This document shows positions 4,703-6,921 of a stretch of 6,921 nt of DNA, piece after piece. The notes beneath the pieces were generated by a model that had not been told where the DNA came from, searched no databases, and saw nothing but the letters and a program-made list of their open reading frames with translations. Numbering within the stretch: the first letter of the stretch is position 1; every line of letters begins with the position of its first letter. This DNA is from Rhodocyclaceae bacterium (lineage in GTDB: Bacteria; Pseudomonadota; Gammaproteobacteria; Burkholderiales; Rhodocyclaceae): NCBI GenBank assembly GCA_025361105.1, contig JANYAW010000380.1, positions 1 through 6,921 of the forward strand. The letters are read 5' to 3'. A program made the translations under genes and the position numbers.

Positions 4703-5899
4703 CTAAGCGGTTTGCAAATTGCCGCCCGCACCGTAGCGTGCCAGCAACGCTTCGCGTCGAGTCGGGTCGATGTTGACGCGCGACATATCACCATGGATGT
4801 GCGGCAGCGCGAGCAGGCGCTTGTCCATAATCCAGAACCACAACGGCGGAATCATGGCGACCACATACATGCCGAAATAACCATTGGGTAGAGTCGGCAA
4901 ATCGGGAAAACTGCGCAGACTTTGATAGCGCCGCGTCGGGTGTGCGTGATGATCGGAATGGCGCTCCAGTTGATACAACATCAGATTCGATGCCAAATAA
5001 TCAGCGTTCCATGAATGCCAGGGCTGGCAATGTTCAAAGCTGCCATTGGGATTTTGTTGGCGCAGCAAACCATAGTGCTCGATGTAATTGGCGCTGGTGA
5101 GTTGCCACCAGGCGAAAAAATTGTGAATGGCGAGGAAGGGCAGCATGATCCAGCCAAAAGCGAGAATCAACGCGCCTTGCAGCACGAAACTGATGGCATA
5201 GGATTGCAACGCTTCGTTTTCATAATGCCAGGCCGGTTTGTTCAGTCGCGCCAAACGCTCGCGCTCAACTTGCCAGCCACGCTTCCAACACCCTGGAATT
5301 TCACGTAGCGCAAAGCGGTAAATGTTCTCGCCCATGCGCGAGCTGGCTGGATCAGTCGGCGTCGCGACATGGCGATGATGGCCGCGATTGTGTTCAACGC
5401 AAAAATGTCCATAGATAGGAACCGCCAAAACAATGCGCGCCATGATGCGCTCTAACTTGGTTTTTTTGTGCCCCAATTCATGTGCGGTGTTGATACCCAA
5501 CCCGCTGGTAAGTCCGGCAGAAAGGGCGACCACAACCAATGCTGGAATCGACAAATCGTGCGTAGCAACAAACCACGCCATCAAGACCAACACAATGAAA
5601 TGCAGCGGCACTGTGAGTAGCGGTAACCAACGATAGTAGCCGTCCTCTTCCAGCGTGGCGACGATTTCTTCGGGCGGATTATTCTTGTCTTCGCCGAGTA
5701 GCCAATCAAACAAACTTGCGCCGACATAAGTCGATAGCAAAGGCAACGCCAGCCACAATTCATTGCCCGACCACAGGTAGTTGCCAATCCCGGTCAAGGC
5801 CAATAGCGGATACAAAAGCGAGATCAACCAAAGGTAACGCTTCTTGTCGCGATAGGTAATTTCACCCTTGCCGGGATGCTGTACGCTAAAAGTTTTCAT
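4703..5899 (-). CDS. alkB: Alkane 1-monooxygenase AlkB
   Basis: A 398-residue integral inner-membrane diiron hydroxylase that converts n-alkanes to 1-alkanols with O2 and rubredoxin electrons. All signature motifs are present: HELGHK at 140-145, EHNRGHH at 169-175, the AlkB-specific NYIEHYGL at 271-278, and LERHSDHHA at 311-319. Hydrophobic helices are visible around 22-43, 46-64, 90-113, 117-137, 232-268 and 341-357. The DWLLGEDKNNPPEE loop (65-78) is also typical. Length is normal for AlkB, and no rubredoxin is fused to the C-terminus. The start has GGAG 8 nt upstream. It heads a unit with the AlkG1-type rubredoxin and is divergent from an AraC-type regulator, so induction by alkane or a product is likely. 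The motif set separates it from xylene monooxygenase and desaturases. Chain-length preference cannot be read safely. Confidence 0.96.
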   Translation of the reverse strand: MKTFSVQHPGKGEITYRDKKRYLWLISLLYPLLALTGIGNYLWSGNELWLALPLLSTYVGASLFDWLLGEDKNNPPEEIVATLEEDGYYRWLPLLTVPLHFIVLVLMAWFVATHDLSIPALVVVALSAGLTSGLGINTAHELGHKKTKLERIMARIVLAVPIYGHFCVEHNRGHHRHVATPTDPASSRMGENIYRFALREIPGCWKRGWQVERERLARLNKPAWHYENEALQSYAISFVLQGALILAFGWIMLPFLAIHNFFAWWQLTSANYIEHYGLLRQQNPNGSFEHCQPWHSWNADYLASNLMLYQLERHSDHHAHPTRRYQSLRSFPDLPTLPNGYFGMYVVAMIPPLWFWIMDKRLLALPHIHGDMSRVNIDPTRREALLARYGAGGNLQTA

Positions 5900-5956
5900 C
5901 AGTAGCTCTCCACATTAGTAATGGCATTGAACGCATCTTAGGTTGCACCATAAATC

Positions 5957-5985
5957 TTGCCAATTGCATTAAGTGACAATATTAT
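5957..5985 (+). promoter_or_regulatory. Candidate promoter of the AraC-type regulator gene
   Basis: TTGCCA (5957-5962) and TATTAT (5980-5985) are spaced by 17 bp, each matching 5 of 6 consensus bases. The predicted start near 5992 gives a leader of about 30 nt. The -10 overlaps the likely alkB -10 on the other strand (CATAAT, complement of 5981-5986), which has no good -35 and so may need an activator. Confidence 0.5.
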
Positions 5986-5990
5986 GGTCA
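5974..5990. promoter_or_regulatory. Inverted repeat TGAC-N9-GTCA in the alkB/araC intergenic region
   Basis: TGAC (5974-5977) and GTCA (5987-5990) form a 17-bp dyad. The arms extend to AAGTGAC and GTCATTT (6 of 7 complementary). It is centred on the overlapping -10 boxes of the divergent genes. AraC-family proteins usually bind direct repeats, so this may be the site of another regulator. Confidence 0.35.
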
Positions 5991-6021
5991 TTTTACGCCA
6001 CGCTATTTACAATACACGACC

Positions 6022-6921
6022 ATGTTCTCACCCGTTGATATCTTGCCGACACCAAGCACCTATGCCAAAGTCATGCTCCAACGCGGGCAAAAGCAGGCAG
6101 ATGACTTGCTGCGTGACACTGGCTTGGATGCCGATAGTTTGGCGCATCAAGCCAACATCACCGTGCTGCAGCAACTGCAAGTTTTCGCCAACGCAATGCG
6201 GCTGGCCAAGCGCGGCGACTGGGCGCTTGAGTTTGGTAAGCATCTGGATATCAATAGCCACGGGCCACTGGGTTTTGCGGCTCTCTCGGCGCCGACTTTG
6301 GGCGATGGCATTGCCGTGCTGGGACAATTCGCCAGCATACGTTCGCCGTATTTGAACTACCGAAGCATAGTCGGCAACAATGCCGTCGGCATTCAAATCG
6401 ACACGGATAAGCGCCCGTTAGGCGGGCTTGAATTACCGGTAGTAGAAATTGTCATGCACATTTTCCAGTCTTTCGTTGAAGCCATTTTGGGTCACCGCGT
6501 TAGCGAAGCTGCACTAAGCATCACCGCGCCGCCGCCAGCGCATGTTGCGCTTTATGCCGATTATTTTCACGCACAATGCCGCTTCAATGCACCCGTCAAT
6601 GCCTTCACCCTACCCGCCGATTTATGCGCTTTACCTAGCCCGTTTTACGACGAAAAATCCTATCGCATTGCGCTCACAGGGTGCCGTGAAGCCCTCGATG
6701 CCTTGCTACGTCCCGACGATATGAGTACGCGCTTGCGGCATTTGTTGGCTTCGCACTTTGATCAAATTGGCGCGGGTGCGACGAAGCTTTCCTTGCCGCG
6801 CCAGGATCAAATGGCAAAAACGCTATGCGTTTCACCGCGCACGCTAATCCGGCAGTTAGCCGCCCAAGGCACCAGCTTTCGCGCGCTAGCGGCCGAGCAA
6901 CAATCAGACAGCGCCTGCAAG
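6022..6921 (+). CDS. AraC/XylS-family transcriptional regulator, 3' end cut by window
   Basis: The open frame begins at ATG 6022 and stays open for 300 codons to the right edge. Residues about 15-200 resemble the arabinose-binding-like sensor domain of the OruR/ArgR-type AraC subgroup: a helical YAKVMLQRGQKQADDLLRD start, a GPLGFAALSAPTLGDGI segment at 81-97, and a PYLNYRS segment at 109-115. From about 258 the first helix-turn-helix of the AraC DNA-binding domain appears, with QMAKTLCVSPRTLIRQLAAQ followed by GTSFRAL. The second HTH lies beyond the window. No Shine-Dalgarno is obvious, but no other in-frame ATG occurs after the upstream stop at 5974-5976. It is divergent from alkB, the same arrangement as alkR-alkM in Acinetobacter. 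By analogy it probably activates alkB in response to alkane. The effector is inferred, not seen. Confidence 0.9.
   Translation, partial: MFSPVDILPTPSTYAKVMLQRGQKQADDLLRDTGLDADSLAHQANITVLQQLQVFANAMRLAKRGDWALEFGKHLDINSHGPLGFAALSAPTLGDGIAVLGQFASIRSPYLNYRSIVGNNAVGIQIDTDKRPLGGLELPVVEIVMHIFQSFVEAILGHRVSEAALSITAPPPAHVALYADYFHAQCRFNAPVNAFTLPADLCALPSPFYDEKSYRIALTGCREALDALLRPDDMSTRLRHLLASHFDQIGAGATKLSLPRQDQMAKTLCVSPRTLIRQLAAQGTSFRALAAEQQSDSACK

Noticed and set aside
4510..4794. 94-codon minus-strand frame over the alkB/rubredoxin junction
   Set aside because: It is out of frame with both the alkB C-terminus and the rubredoxin, whose motifs are intact in their own frames.
5940..5965. Possible sigma-54 promoter (TGGCAAG ... 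TGCA) upstream of alkB
   Set aside because: The GG and GC dinucleotides are 3 bp too far apart for the strict -24/-12 spacing.

Overview
The window looks like chromosomal DNA from an aerobic, alkane-degrading gammaproteobacterium. This is an inference. It rests on an AlkB-type alkane hydroxylase, a Pseudomonas-style FabY initiating ketoacyl synthase, an AlkT/RubB-type rubredoxin reductase, Shine-Dalgarno-led bacterial genes and moderate G+C. No RNA genes, insertion sequences, CRISPR arrays or origins were seen.

Layout, read right to left because all genes but one lie on the minus strand. A divergent AraC-family regulator (6022 to the right edge, plus strand, C-terminus cut off) faces alkB (5899-4703). 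The two share a 122-bp regulatory region with overlapping candidate promoters and an inverted repeat. alkB is followed after 9 bp by a 56-residue AlkG1-type rubredoxin (4693-4523). A 123-bp gap with two GATAGCTAT-like palindromes leads to a short rubrerythrin lacking a rubredoxin domain (4399-3923). After 76 bp comes an AlkG2-type rubredoxin (3846-3682), whose TAG stop directly abuts the ATG of an FAD/NAD(P)H rubredoxin reductase (3681-2512). Next is fabY (2388-472), then, 8 bp on, a small antibiotic-biosynthesis-monooxygenase (ABM) domain protein (463-137). The left edge holds the first 34 codons of an unidentified protein with an N-terminal hydrophobic segment (102-1).

How the parts fit. 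The reductase passes NAD(P)H electrons to rubredoxin, and rubredoxin reduces the diiron centre of AlkB for terminal alkane hydroxylation. The same carriers could also feed the rubrerythrin, a diiron peroxidase, giving one electron-transfer hub for two diiron enzymes: a hydroxylase and an H2O2 scavenger. The AraC-type protein is well placed to control alkB, as AlkR does for alkM in Acinetobacter. FabY starts fatty-acid synthesis from acetyl-CoA and probably forms a separate unit with the ABM protein.

The points most worth a second look are the rubrerythrin inside an alkane-hydroxylase cluster, the presence of both rubredoxin subtypes, and a 25-bp direct repeat (23/25 identical) flanking the rubredoxin-reductase pair, with one copy upstream of rubredoxin and one upstream of fabY in the same orientation. 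Each gene family is well known. The novelty, if any, lies in the combination and the regulatory DNA.
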